NCBI GenBank assembly: GCA_963747345.1
Contig: CAVVFA010000008.1
Span: forward strand, 310,001-374,000
Reading direction: 5' to 3'
DNA length: 64,000 bases
DNA from: GCA-2746795 sp963747345
GTDB taxonomy: Bacteria > Chloroflexota > Anaerolineae > Promineifilales > Promineifilaceae
Positions 38,482 through 49,000 of the stretch are shown here, in pieces. Within the stretch, counting starts at the first letter, position 1. Each line of letters starts with the position of its first letter. The position numbers were made by a program, and so were the translations under genes. The notes under the pieces are model-generated. The model was not told where the DNA came from, searched no databases, and saw only the letters and a list, made by a program, of their open reading frames with translations.

Positions 38482-38619
38482 GACACGCAATGCCCGATTT
38501 TTACCAATTCAAACAAGTGTACTGGCAAAGAATCGGGCATAATCCATATTAGGTATAGTTTGCGTTACCAATTACCGATGGTGGCTCAGTGAGGTCATCG
38601 GCCACCGCCTATAGTCCGA

Positions 38620-39363
38620 TTACTCTTTCAACGAAGAGACATCGAAATCTTCGCTTTCTTCTTCATCAAACGATGGCGTGGTGGGCATAGAGAGTCCTAA
38701 GCGCCGTTTTCGTTCTTCCAATTGTAATTCGATTTCTGTTTTCCCCAGGATATCGTCCATTTGATTGTCCAATTTACTGGCATACATTTCGCTGTGAGCG
38801 CTTGCCGTGTCTAGTCGGCTTTGAATGGAATCGCGCAAACGAGCAATATCACCGTCGCCCACACCATCTAAATCATCCATGCTTTTGATAGCTTTGACAG
38901 TAATTTCTTTAGACTTTGCCAAACGGAGTAACGATTCCATCTCTGTTTGTTCTTGACGAATCGTTTTTAGCTTGGCCTGTAGTTTGAGACGCGCATTTAA
39001 TAACGCCTCATATTCCCGTTGCTGCCGAATCCACTGCTCATGATATTGCTCTTGGAGACGACGGGTGCTGTTCAGTTCATTTTGAGCTGCTTGTGCCAAC
39101 TCTGGCTTACCTTGCATGAGCAACATGTCGATATTGCGATCTAGCTGGTCACCTTTTTTCTTGTATTCTTTATACTTGCGCTCCATAGATTTGACTTCAC
39201 CACCAACGGTGGCGGCCGCATTTTCTAAGTCGTCCAAGTTTTCCTCTGCGTCTCGAATATATTGTTTCATTACCGCGACTGAATTGGCTTCCAGGGCGCT
39301 GTCCACCATATCGTGCAGATTGGCTTGAATCAGGGTTTGGGTTTTTTCTAATAAGGATGCCAT
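38620..39363 (-). CDS. pspA: PspA/IM30 (ESCRT-III superfamily) membrane-stress protein
   Basis: PspA/Vipp1 proteins polymerise on damaged inner membranes. The N-terminus (LEKTQTLIQANLHDMVDSA) and the NSVAVMKQYIRDAEENL helix match the family, and the rest is a long coiled coil ending in an acidic tail (DEEESEDFDVSSLKE). An AGGAGA site precedes the ATG at 39361-39363. No pspF or pspB/C is present. Its neighbours are two membrane proteins of unknown function on the same strand, 140 bases away. Confidence 0.9.
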   Translation of the reverse strand: MASLLEKTQTLIQANLHDMVDSALEANSVAVMKQYIRDAEENLDDLENAAATVGGEVKSMERKYKEYKKKGDQLDRNIDMLLMQGKPELAQAAQNELNSTRRLQEQYHEQWIRQQREYEALLNARLKLQAKLKTIRQEQTEMESLLRLAKSKEITVKAIKSMDDLDGVGDGDIARLRDSIQSRLDTASAHSEMYASKLDNQMDDILGKTEIELQLEERKRRLGLSMPTTPSFDEEESEDFDVSSLKE

Positions 39364-39450
39364 GAATAAATCTCCTTTGGCTCAATAATCATTTGTTTCC
39401 GTAAGCATTGTATAGGATGGATAATTTCTTTTAAAGCGTTTATTTATGAT

Positions 39451-41751
39451 TCAATGATTGGCTACTGGTAGGATGATGTTGATTTGGAAATGGTCTATTT
39501 GATTTTCTACTGATACATCTCCATTGTGAAGGTCTACATAGCCTTTGACAATACTTAACCCTGGTATGCGTAAAGGAATATCGAGGTCGTCAGCATTATT
39601 TTTACAGAAATGTTGATTTAGAATAGTGAGAGTCTCAGTATCTAAACGGCCGGGGAATTGATGAGAAAACTGAATGGTTCCATTCTTTTGCTCTGTATTT
39701 AGATGGATGTTGAAGATGGTTTGATGGGACTGGACTCTGTGTATGCCAAAATCAAGGATTCTACGTGTACATATCATGAGCCGGTCACGATCTCCCATGA
39801 CGATTGGCAAATTGTCATGGAGTGGACAATGGATTTGTATGTTGGGATTGTTTAAACGATTGCTATAGATTTGAGTTGCTTCGTATTGAAGCACCCCAAT
39901 GTTCATAATCTCTTGAACCCGTAAATCATGAGCCATTTGCGCTTCACCGGTTTTTAATTCGGCTAAGGCAATAAAATCTTCCACGAGGCTACTCAAACGG
40001 ATGCTGCTCTGCTGGATACCTTGTAATGATTCTTTGAGTTCATCGTCTGTTTGTGCGTCTTGGATGCTATCTTCCAGTTGCCCAGAATAATTGGCTACGG
40101 AAGCGAGTGGGACACGGAATTCTGGTGTGATGAGTTCTAAGATGCTGCGTTTTAGCGCATCGAAATCTTGGGACATGCTTCGTTTAAAGCTGAAGTAGCG
40201 GTCTAGCTGTTTGACGATGAGAGATAATAGTTCGTCACTGTTATATGGTTTGGTAATGTACTCTTCTACGCCACTGCGTAAGCCGTGGTGGATGTCTTGC
40301 CGTTCTCCTTTGGCGGTGAGGAAAATGAAGGGAATTTGTATCCAGTCTGGATTTTTACGAACTTCTTCCAAAAAGGCGAACCCGTCCATTTGAGGCATCA
40401 TGATGTCGGAGATGATGAGGTGTGCCTGGTGTTTTTGCAACAAATCTAAGCCTAAACGGCCGTTTGCCGCCGTATATACCTTCAATTTGTATTTGCCTTT
40501 AAAGATTTCAAGTAGTTCTTGAAGTCCTTCAAGCAAATAATGGTCATCTTCTACAAGTAAAACAGTTGCATAATTAGGAGGGGTTCCGTTGTTGGACTGG
40601 CGTTTTTGTTGCTCGGAATAGATGGGTAAGCTGACGATAAATGTGCTACCGAGGTCTTCGATACTTTCAACTTCAATACGCCCATTATGAAGTTCTACCA
40701 ACCCTTTTGTGATGGTTAAACCAACGCCGGCTCCTTGTTGTTCCAGTTGATCCCGATTGTGCTGCACAAATAAATCAAAAATTTGACCTTGAATGGAAAT
40801 GGGAAGCCCCATGCCATTGTCTGTTACGGTGAGTATAAATTCATCATTGACAGTTTTTACCTCTACTCCGATTTTTGCGGCCTGGTTCGGGGTGAATCGT
40901 GGGGCTGTGAATTTAATAGCATTGTCTAGCAACTGCTCAATGATGATGCTAAGGCTGTGAGGATCACCATATAAAACGGGTATATCACCTTGTATGAATT
41001 GAATTTCAATATCATGCTTGTCTGCTTTTGGTGTAACTTTTTGAATAGCGGTTTGGATGATTTCTCCGAAGTTGGTGATTGGGTGGGCGTTTTGTTGGAA
41101 CTCTTGATCCAATTCACCGGTACGAATTTCAATTACAGTGATGAACCCATCTATCAGTTTGGTTAATCTGGTGCAACCGGCTTGTATACCACGTAGATAT
41201 TCTGAAAAGTTTTCAGCATCTGCGTAAGTAGCCACGCTGTCTGCTAACATTTCGTAGTAGGCAGTTACATAGGTGAGCGGCGTTCTGAACTCATGATTTA
41301 ATATTTGCAGAATATCTTTTTTGAGGTTATTGATGCTGCGTTCGTGAGTTTGTTGCAGTTGAATTTTCCGGTCGAGTTGGGTTTTAATGAGTTCGAGAAG
41401 CTCTATGCTATGAAATGGTTTTGTTATATAAAGTGCAGCACCACTTACGCGCCCTTTGAGAATTTCGTGTTTTTCACCACGTGCTGTGAGGAAAATAAAT
41501 GGAATATGCTCCCAATCTGGATTTTGTTGAACGGCTTTGAGGAATTGAAACCCGTCCATCTTGGGCATCATAATGTCAGAGACGATTAAGTCTGGAACGA
41601 CTTGTTCCATTTGCTCAAGCGCTTCGAGGCCATTTCCCGCCGTTAATACAGTAGCAGCGTAGCCGATATCAACGACCTGCAACAGATCATGCATACCATC
41701 GAGCATTGATTTATCGTCTTCTACAAGGAGGATAGTAACCTTATGTCTCAT
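39451..41751 (-). CDS. Tandem REC-histidine kinase hybrid, second kinase degenerate
   Basis: The 766 residues form two similar halves. Half 1 (1-385): receiver (ILLVEDDKSMLDGM, DLIVSDIMMPKMDG), HisKA with phospho-acceptor LNHEFRTPLTYV, and HATPase with NAIKFT, VTDNGMGLP and GAGVGLTITKGLVELH. Half 2 (390-766): receiver (VLLVEDDHYLLEGL, LIISDIMMPQMDG), then a HisKA-like helix where NHEFRTPL is ITPEFRVPL, so the His is lost, and an ATPase-like domain with blurred N and G boxes. Half 2 is probably a pseudo-kinase. There is no sensor or membrane segment. The ATG at 41749-41751 has no clear ribosome site. Confidence 0.92.
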   Translation of the reverse strand: MRHKVTILLVEDDKSMLDGMHDLLQVVDIGYAATVLTAGNGLEALEQMEQVVPDLIVSDIMMPKMDGFQFLKAVQQNPDWEHIPFIFLTARGEKHEILKGRVSGAALYITKPFHSIELLELIKTQLDRKIQLQQTHERSINNLKKDILQILNHEFRTPLTYVTAYYEMLADSVATYADAENFSEYLRGIQAGCTRLTKLIDGFITVIEIRTGELDQEFQQNAHPITNFGEIIQTAIQKVTPKADKHDIEIQFIQGDIPVLYGDPHSLSIIIEQLLDNAIKFTAPRFTPNQAAKIGVEVKTVNDEFILTVTDNGMGLPISIQGQIFDLFVQHNRDQLEQQGAGVGLTITKGLVELHNGRIEVESIEDLGSTFIVSLPIYSEQQKRQSNNGTPPNYATVLLVEDDHYLLEGLQELLEIFKGKYKLKVYTAANGRLGLDLLQKHQAHLIISDIMMPQMDGFAFLEEVRKNPDWIQIPFIFLTAKGERQDIHHGLRSGVEEYITKPYNSDELLSLIVKQLDRYFSFKRSMSQDFDALKRSILELITPEFRVPLASVANYSGQLEDSIQDAQTDDELKESLQGIQQSSIRLSSLVEDFIALAELKTGEAQMAHDLRVQEIMNIGVLQYEATQIYSNRLNNPNIQIHCPLHDNLPIVMGDRDRLMICTRRILDFGIHRVQSHQTIFNIHLNTEQKNGTIQFSHQFPGRLDTETLTILNQHFCKNNADDLDIPLRIPGLSIVKGYVDLHNGDVSVENQIDHFQINIILPVANH

Positions 41752-41882
41752 AACATTCTATCTGGAAATGTGATGGCTTGAACAAAAGCCTATTATAGCA
41801 TATAGCTATAGTTATATTGTGGAAAGTATCTGCGATATTAGTACTGTTTTGGATAATTCCCGAGCAGTTTCTGGCAATAGCT

Positions 41883-41915
41883 AAAAAAACGGCCGTTTTC
41901 ATAAAACGGCCGTTT
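41883..41915 (-). terminator. Rho-independent terminator of the GlmL operon built from two palindrome copies
   Basis: AAACGGCCGTTTT at 41887-41899 pairs over 13 bp with AAAACGGCCGTTT at 41903-41915 across the three-base loop CAT. On the minus strand seven T follow. It lies about 40 bases past the last gene of the eight-gene operon. Confidence 0.82.
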
Positions 41916-41956
41916 CCAAAAAACACAAATGATATGGTTGGGCGAATCGTATTGCT

Positions 41957-42547
41957 TTAAGCGCTACGCATACGCCGCGCCGCAAACAAAATGCCAACTA
42001 ATACCAAACCAGCCAAGGCAATCGTCCACAATTCAAACCCAGTATCCGGCAAGGATCCATTGTCCTTTCCACCTACAGGTATGGGCGTGGGCGTGCCATC
42101 TTCTGTTCCATTTTCGAAGATGCTCGTACCAGAAACATTGGGCGTGCCACCCGCTACATCACCCGTCAGTCCATCACCTATATCAACCACAACCGGCGTA
42201 TTGGTGGAGCGCGGGGTGCTGGTTGGGGACGGTTCGGCCGTGTACGTGGGTGGTGGTGGCGTAGGGGTCTCAGTTGGGCGAGCGGCTTCTGTTTCCATCG
42301 CAGCAATGGTTTGTGTTACAGCAGCATTGGTCACGGCAACAATCGCATTCTGCGTTTCGATAGCAGCTATCTGTTCTGTACTACCAGAAGAATTATCCCT
42401 CTGACCCAATAAAACAAATGAGCAGCCAGCAGCCAGAATAAAAATAAGAATTAATATGCCAACGGCCGTTAAAAACGGGCCGCGTCCACCTGAATTTTGT
42501 TCTTCTACAGATTCATCTTCATAAACATATCCAGAATCATCTTCCAT
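41957..42547 (-). CDS. Surface protein with LPDTG sorting-type tail
   Basis: The acidic N-terminus is followed by a membrane segment (FLTAVGILILIFILAAGCSFV), a Thr/Pro-rich linker (TETPTPPPPTYTAEPSPTST), then LPDTGF, a hydrophobic helix (WTIALAGLVLVGILF) and a basic end ARRMRSA. This tail is the exact layout of an LPXTG sortase substrate. No sortase lies in the window. The second hydrophobic segment at the N-terminus means it may also be a simple two-span protein. GGAGGG lies six bases before the ATG at 42545-42547. It is the last gene of the operon. Confidence 0.82.
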   Translation of the reverse strand: MEDDSGYVYEDESVEEQNSGGRGPFLTAVGILILIFILAAGCSFVLLGQRDNSSGSTEQIAAIETQNAIVAVTNAAVTQTIAAMETEAARPTETPTPPPPTYTAEPSPTSTPRSTNTPVVVDIGDGLTGDVAGGTPNVSGTSIFENGTEDGTPTPIPVGGKDNGSLPDTGFELWTIALAGLVLVGILFAARRMRSA

Positions 42548-42609
42548 GATTTCCCTCCGTGTTTTCGTTTAAGAGATCATCATTGGTTTCTTTGCCCAAT
42601 GACAGTCAG

Positions 42610-43674
42610 CTATATGATAGCCTCCATATTGGCGAAAGGCACAAAAACCACCTGCTTGCTTTCTAGCCGGACATTTGCACCATAAGCACGGCTGCCAATA
42701 AGAGTAAGTTGCGCGCGTTTAAAAATATGAACAATTTCAGCCATCTGATTGGTATACGGCCGACGCAAAAGACGAACTTGCTGCCCAACCGCGATGGGTT
42801 TAGTGGGAGATGCAGGTTCATTTATTGTTTCTTTATTCTTGTCCATAGGTATGATAATTTCTGGACGATCTGCTTCATCCCCAGCCGGAAATAAAGAAGC
42901 ATTGAGTCCATCTGCTTTTCTGAGTACCTGAAAGGCAGCATCGGAAAAACCATGAAAGCCAGCCCCGTTTGTCACCATCACGGGTATGCCACTATCAGCA
43001 GCATAAGCAAACATACGGGACGGCATGGTGCCGACAATAACAGCTCGGACTCCTACGTCTTCTGCTTTTTGCAGAATAATGGGCTGGTCTACATGCCCGA
43101 CTGCCAAAATTTTTCCAGCAAGATCGCTAGTAAGTTGTTCCGGGAAGATAAAACCGTCCGGTGTATGAGCCAATACTTTAAGTGATCCGTGTGCTTCTCC
43201 GGAATTGCTCCATACAGCTTGAATCATAGCACCAAAGGTTTCTAGGATGATGCCTCTATTGGGTATTGTTTTGACAACGCGACCCGGAAGTTGGGCGCGC
43301 ATTTCATAAATATCACCAGACTGCTTGATGATGATACGGCCGTTATTGATGCCAAATAGTTCACCGTCGTAAGGCGACTTATAGGTCAAGCCACGTCCCA
43401 AAACACCTTTCTTTTCCAGAATGACCATACCTTGTGTAATACGGCCACCAAGTTCAATGGTCAGCGAGTTTTCAACCTCTGTTGCTGAGATTCCGAGCAA
43501 TTCACTGAGTGATAAAATCTCAAACTTTGTATTTTGACTGGTACGCGCAACAGTCTGGTTTGGCGTAACTTTTTGTCCGACACCGGTAACGACGGTTCCC
43601 ATTGTGGGCAACAGCCGTTTGCGTTGAATGCGAATATGTGAATTAACGATTGTAGAGCGAATGATTGTTTGCAT
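42610..43674 (-). CDS. Unrecognised beta-rich protein with KOW-like end, GlmL operon
   Basis: This 354-residue soluble protein starts MQTIIRSTIVNSHIRIQRKR. The middle has small-barrel features (RGLTYKSPYDGELFGINNGR) and a Rossmann-like segment (AEDVGVRAVIVGTMPSRMF, then GIPVMVTNGAGFH). The C-terminus (IAVGQQVRLLRRPYTNQMAE) looks like a KOW or SH3-like barrel. No family is assigned. It starts six bases after the GlmL-like stop, with GGTGG before its ATG, and is 62 bases from the LPDTG gene. Confidence 0.72.
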   Translation of the reverse strand: MQTIIRSTIVNSHIRIQRKRLLPTMGTVVTGVGQKVTPNQTVARTSQNTKFEILSLSELLGISATEVENSLTIELGGRITQGMVILEKKGVLGRGLTYKSPYDGELFGINNGRIIIKQSGDIYEMRAQLPGRVVKTIPNRGIILETFGAMIQAVWSNSGEAHGSLKVLAHTPDGFIFPEQLTSDLAGKILAVGHVDQPIILQKAEDVGVRAVIVGTMPSRMFAYAADSGIPVMVTNGAGFHGFSDAAFQVLRKADGLNASLFPAGDEADRPEIIIPMDKNKETINEPASPTKPIAVGQQVRLLRRPYTNQMAEIVHIFKRAQLTLIGSRAYGANVRLESKQVVFVPFANMEAII

Positions 43675-43680
43675 AGTGTC

Positions 43681-45393
43681 TTATCCACCCACATCCCAGT
43701 GCCACTTCCGCACCATCTCTATCCGTTCCTCACTATTTGGGATGGATAACGGCCGTCCACGGCCATCAATAACAAGCCCTACCGCCCCACCGCGTACTGT
43801 AATCTTTTTGCTTTTGCCTTCACCAAAACCAATATCAGTCCGTTTGCTGGGGTTTAGGGTAATGTTGGCGATTTGTCCTAGTGGCAAAACGGTAGTGTCA
43901 ATGGAGCCATATTCTATATCCAAATCAAATTGACCCTCTGCCTCAACGACGCCGGTTACAATAGATTGTCCTGGCTGACCTTTCCCTGTGGGCACGATAA
44001 CCCAGCCTAAATCGGTTAGTACACCGGCTTCTAAGGCCTGAACAACGGCCGTTGGCTGTGTTTTAGCCAGCATCCCCAGGGCAGGCAACACATTGTACTT
44101 GTCCAAGGCAATAGAGAAGATACCAGAGGGTTGCAGGGCATCTAACAACATGAGTACCGTATGACCCGGACGAGGGGCATTTGTCAAAACACCACCTCTG
44201 GCAAGAATCATAGAATAAGATGGCATATCTGGGGGCATCGCTATCCGTATAAGTTCGCGGGCAACAGCCTGTTCCAGATATAGCTCAAACTCAGTTTGAG
44301 GAATGGTATGGGGATAGAGCGATTTATAAGTAACAAAATCACGTACTTCTTCATCCGTGATTTCATTGGGAATCCACCGGGCAATATCGGCGGGGGATAC
44401 GTAATTCAACAAATTAGCAATCGGTTTCCCCATGCCTAAATCTGTGCGTACATGCACTTTTGCAGAGTGAGCATCCGCCACAATCATCGTGATACTGTTA
44501 CTGCCAACATCAATGCCTAAAATGGGATGATTTTGTAGGGCTGCAAAATATTTTGTGACTAAAGCAAACGCACTGACGGTTGAGACGATAGGTCGTTCCG
44601 CCCACCCTTGAATCGTTTGCAATCCAGGAAGTTTAGCTATCTTAATGTCTTCATACAGCCCGTTGAGCAGTTTTGAGGCATCGCCAAGATATTCTGTTTC
44701 TAAATTGGGACGCACATTTTCTGCGACCTGGATATGGGTTGTTTCCTTTAAGCGTGTATTGATGTTTTCTCTCAGGGCTTTGTTGCCAGCATACAAAACG
44801 AATATACGCTGCTTTTCAGATAAGACATTAACACCCAACTGTACTGTGTCGATGAGATGGAGTAGTCGCTGCTCTGCACCCCCATCTGTGCCACCGACGA
44901 TAAAGACAACTTCTGGTTCTTTGTTGACAATGGCCGAAAACTTTGCGCCTTCGTCTCGCGGATCATTTTGACTGATACAGTCGATTTCGGTGGCGTAAGT
45001 GGTATGCAATACGCGCCGCGCACTTTCCAGGCTAACTTCATCGAAGAGACCTACGAGGAGGGTATTTAGCGGTTCTGCGGCGCTGGTGATGGCCGCAAAT
45101 TTATCCACACCGATTCCTGATTGACGTTCGGGCGTCATTAATTGTTGGTGCTCGTTTAGCAGCAATCGTCCAGTGGCACTTTCTATTTGGCGAACGGCTT
45201 GAATAAAACCATCTGCAAGATTTGACCAGGGTTCCACAGCCGTGGTTGGCGATGTTCCCCGTGCCAGCAAGCGATAAGAACCGGCCGCTATGTCAAACAA
45301 AACGGCCGTTGTATTGATGCTTCCGAATTCGACAATGAGATACGATTCGGGGTCAGGGGTAGTGCTTTGTTGAGTCTCTTCTGCTATGGTCAT
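43681..45393 (-). CDS. GlmL-like ASKHA-fold ATPase
   Basis: This 570-residue protein resembles GlmL/MutL, the reactivating-factor-like partner of glutamate mutase. It has two ASKHA-type phosphate loops: YLIVEFGSINTTAVLFD at the N-terminus and LGIDVGSNSITMIVAD near residue 300, with SMILARGGVLTNAPRPGHTV later. The duplicated ASKHA layout is shared with actin, FtsA and PilM. No glutamate mutase subunits (glmS/glmE) are in the window. The start overlaps the upstream membrane gene's stop (ATGA). It is the fifth or sixth gene of the operon, surrounded by membrane proteins, so a cytoskeletal or export role is possible. That is inference. Confidence 0.85.
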   Translation of the reverse strand: MTIAEETQQSTTPDPESYLIVEFGSINTTAVLFDIAAGSYRLLARGTSPTTAVEPWSNLADGFIQAVRQIESATGRLLLNEHQQLMTPERQSGIGVDKFAAITSAAEPLNTLLVGLFDEVSLESARRVLHTTYATEIDCISQNDPRDEGAKFSAIVNKEPEVVFIVGGTDGGAEQRLLHLIDTVQLGVNVLSEKQRIFVLYAGNKALRENINTRLKETTHIQVAENVRPNLETEYLGDASKLLNGLYEDIKIAKLPGLQTIQGWAERPIVSTVSAFALVTKYFAALQNHPILGIDVGSNSITMIVADAHSAKVHVRTDLGMGKPIANLLNYVSPADIARWIPNEITDEEVRDFVTYKSLYPHTIPQTEFELYLEQAVARELIRIAMPPDMPSYSMILARGGVLTNAPRPGHTVLMLLDALQPSGIFSIALDKYNVLPALGMLAKTQPTAVVQALEAGVLTDLGWVIVPTGKGQPGQSIVTGVVEAEGQFDLDIEYGSIDTTVLPLGQIANITLNPSKRTDIGFGEGKSKKITVRGGAVGLVIDGRGRPLSIPNSEERIEMVRKWHWDVGG

Positions 45394-46031
45394 GATAGGA
45401 GTTGCATCAATTGTGTAAAATAATAATCAATTCGTTGCGTTAGAAGCACTAAGCTGGTGGAAATAACGGTTGCAAATAAAAAGCCAAAGGTAATCATCAG
45501 AACGGTTTGCCCGATAGGCACAATACCACGTAACCATAACGGCCGTTTCCATTCACCATCCCCTGTTTTCTTTCCCGTAAAATAAAAGGCGAGCAGCGTG
45601 CAAACGGTAAGCACCGCCACAGTAATGCTTTCAAGTAAACCTATATCAGCATTATCACCAAATCTCAGAATTTGAGGCAGCAGCGTACCGGTGATTGCAC
45701 CCACCAAAGCGATTGCTGAGCCAACACCAACCATAAGCGCAAGTGCGTTGTCACCTAACCAGGCAAACCCTGGCAATCTCTGCAAAATGAGCAAGAGTGC
45801 TAACAAAACCGGGACTAACCACAACAAAGATTGCAGGCTCATTGGATTAGCAATGAGTTGGGCAAATACCGGCAAGATAATGGCACGCAGTACCACAACA
45901 CCTGCGTACCCACCGCTTACCCCAACCAAAATGTTGACACCTAATCGGAACAAGGGGTTATCACCGATGATGTAACTGTAAATCATCAAAGTCAGTGTAA
46001 ATCCGATTAATAAGCCAATGGTATCGTTCAT
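45390..46031 (-). CDS. Polytopic membrane protein, GlmL operon
   Basis: This 213-residue protein has about six to seven membrane helices (for example LIGFTLTLMIYSYIIG, LLWLVPVLLALLLIL, and TVLMITFGFLFATVISTSLV). There is no recognisable transporter motif. Its TGA overlaps the ATG of the GlmL-like gene, and it starts 10 bases after the zinc-ribbon gene, so it is tightly coupled to both. It is probably a membrane component that works with the ATPase. Confidence 0.78.
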   Translation of the reverse strand: MNDTIGLLIGFTLTLMIYSYIIGDNPLFRLGVNILVGVSGGYAGVVVLRAIILPVFAQLIANPMSLQSLLWLVPVLLALLLILQRLPGFAWLGDNALALMVGVGSAIALVGAITGTLLPQILRFGDNADIGLLESITVAVLTVCTLLAFYFTGKKTGDGEWKRPLWLRGIVPIGQTVLMITFGFLFATVISTSLVLLTQRIDYYFTQLMQLLS

Positions 46032-46041
46032 AATTTATTCG

Positions 46042-49000
46042 TTATGCTTTCTTCTTCTTAAAGCCGAAGGCGAGGCCACCCATTAACAGGATAACGGCCG
46101 TTACCAAGTAAACAAGACTCAGCGCACCATATTGCGTTTCTGCGGGTGACTGCGCCAATTGCATATAGGCTTGTTGGTAAGCGACTGTAGCAGGCAATCC
46201 ATTTAGATAACCAGCCACTTGAGCGCTCGCATAATACGGCACTACCACCGGTTCCAGCGCTTGTGTTGCGCCAATGACAATCGGTACCGTTGAACTCGTA
46301 CCTACCTGTTCCACCCAATTCACTAAACTGTTGCGTTCTCCGGTAAGCACAATAATGAGACCGACATCGGCCAGCGTATTAGACATATCATCGCTCAGCG
46401 TTCGGGTATGCAAAGACGTACAAGGGGATGCCAGGGCATCTTCGCCCAGACAGCTACCTAATTGGCGTAAGCCTATCGCTTCACCGGGAATAAGTCCCAG
46501 TGGGATAATATCGTAGGGAGCAGTTATGGCCTCAGAAACGGCCGTTCCCGCTACATATTGGCTGGTGGTGAGAATGGGGCTGCCATTGGCATCCAGTTGC
46601 GCCAGCAGCATTTCCGCTTCATGATTCAGTTCACCCGCCAACGCGGGGGTATATTCAAAAGCAATTAACACCGTTTTACCGGCCGCATTAGAAACGGCCG
46701 TGTTCAACGCTACCGCCGGAGCAGGAACGGTTGTCGGCATCTTGCTTTTGAAAGCGACTGGTCCGTAGAGTCCCAAAATCACCGTTACCAACAACAAAAT
46801 CGCCACCAGAATACGCAGGCCAGCGACACCACGCGCACTTAAGGTTGCTACATACGCTTCTGGAGGTTGAGAGCCTTCTTGAACCAGTTGGCGTAAAAGG
46901 AGCGCTTGCTGCGCTTGCCCTGGAGATACGGTGTATAAACTGGGGGTTGAGGCCACTCTGGGCATCGCAATGATAGGTTCAACAGCAATGGTATTGGGCA
47001 TACCAACCAATGGACCGCTAGATTCAAGCCTAGATTCGGACATTGGCAGCGGTTCACCTGTCAGCTCTCGCGGTTTCAATTCTTCGAGCCAAGCTGGAAT
47101 CTCTGCTTTTTGCAGCATGTCTTCCGGGGCTTGAGATGGCGGTAAATCAGCTAGAAGGGCTTCAAGTTCGGCGGGAGCATCTCCCATCCCTTCAGAATCA
47201 AACCAGCTTGATGACCATTTATCTGCTGTTGACGCACTCCCATCAATGGTGGCGTCAAGCCAATCCGGTAAATCGGCATCGGCGAGATCGCTTGGGTCGC
47301 CAAGTAGATCGCTCGTATCAGATTCTGTGAATAGCGCTGAAGGCAATACGCTGGCTAGTTCGCCTGTGTCGCCAGGACGCATATTGGCTACCCAGGCTGG
47401 GATTTCATCTGGCGGTTCTTCGCCGCCTTCAATCACAGCGATTTCAGGCGCGTCATCTAATTGAGCTAACCAATCTGGGAGAGGCTCGCTGTCTACGGTT
47501 CCTGATAAAATGCCATCAATATCAGCCCAATCGCCAGCCGTTTGTTCATCGACGCCAAGTAACGCATCATCAATGTCGAATTCATCTAACTCTGCCGATC
47601 CCGTTGTTTCAAAAAGGGCTTCTATATCAAAGTCGTCTTCATCTTCTGCGGCGATTTCGGGGAATAGTTCGGAAACGGCCGTTTCCGATACACCCTCTTC
47701 CACACTTTCATTAGAATCGAAGTCAGCAAATTCTGATAACCAATCAGGATTATCATTTAGGGTAGCGTCATCATCCTCATTGCTCGCGCCTATAAGCGCC
47801 GCCGCCCCAATTGCCCCCACCAAAGGAGCCAATGAAGAATCCACGGAATCTGGCTCAGATTCAATCTCATCCTCGCCAATTTCCTCCAGCCACTTAAGCT
47901 CACCAGTTGCATCTTTCGGGGCTGCGCCAAACAAGTCGTCCAAAGAGTCACCTAACTCATCAGAATCGAATTGAGATGATGTTTCTGTAGCAGGCTCTAA
48001 ATCATCGAGCCAATCGGGAAGGAGTCCCGTATTACCGGTGGCAAGCGAGTTGTCTGTGGAAATATCAAGATCAAGTACATCTGTTAAATCATCTTCTACT
48101 TCAGCAGCAGTATCAACGCCAGGCTCATCTTCAGCTACCTCGTCAAAATCTGACAACCAATCGAAAGAATCATCATCTGCGAGAACTGTATCGTCAGTAG
48201 ATTTGCCAACGATAGCGGCGGCCGAAACGGCCTCGTCAATACCTGTTAACCAACCCGGCAAAGGCTCTTCCGCGTCTTCTGGTTGTATTAAGTCAGATGG
48301 TTCATCGGCTGGGTCTAAATCTTCTTCGTCAAAGGCTGTTAGCCAATCTGTTAAGGATCGCCGTGTGCCAACATTGTCGGCGGCGGGGGCTTCTTCTGGG
48401 GAAACGGCCGTTTCTTCAACATCACCATCTATGCCAATACCTTCCGTGTCGCCATCATCTGTATCAAATTCGGCCAACCAACCTGTCAACGAAGTGGAGG
48501 CCGCCGCATCAAGCGTGAGATCGCCTAATGTCTCTTTCTGGATGGGGGCATTATCTTGAGGTGTATCTTCAAACTGCTCATCCCGCAGCATCCAATCTGG
48601 CACATCATCTTCAAACGAATACGCCTCAGAGAAAATATCATTCGTATCTTGCATTTTAACGGCTGGCGATTGGCTGTCAGTTTCGCCAGTCAGCCAATCG
48701 GGCAAATCTTTGCTCTCATCAATTTCTGACTCAAATGAAGGAGAATCATCCTCATCTAATCTGCCCAACAAGGCAGTCCGTGGCGGGCCTAATTCTCCCA
48801 ACCAATCGGGCAACGCATCTGGGTCTTCGAGATTAGTTTCTTCCTGTGCCAACGTTGCTTTTGCCGCAGATTGTGATGAGTCATCTTCTGTGGTGGGTGA
48901 CTCGAAAAGCCAATCCATGCCATCTTCATCAATGATATCCGCGCTTTCTACTTGTGGTTCTTTTGGTTTTTTTATCGGTAACGCAGGTGTTTCTTCTGAC

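Noticed and set aside
47510..48559. Long Ser-rich frames on the plus strand at 47.5-48.6 kb
   Set aside because: They are the complement of the acidic Asp/Glu-rich region of the giant zinc-ribbon protein. There is no start signal and no family resemblance.
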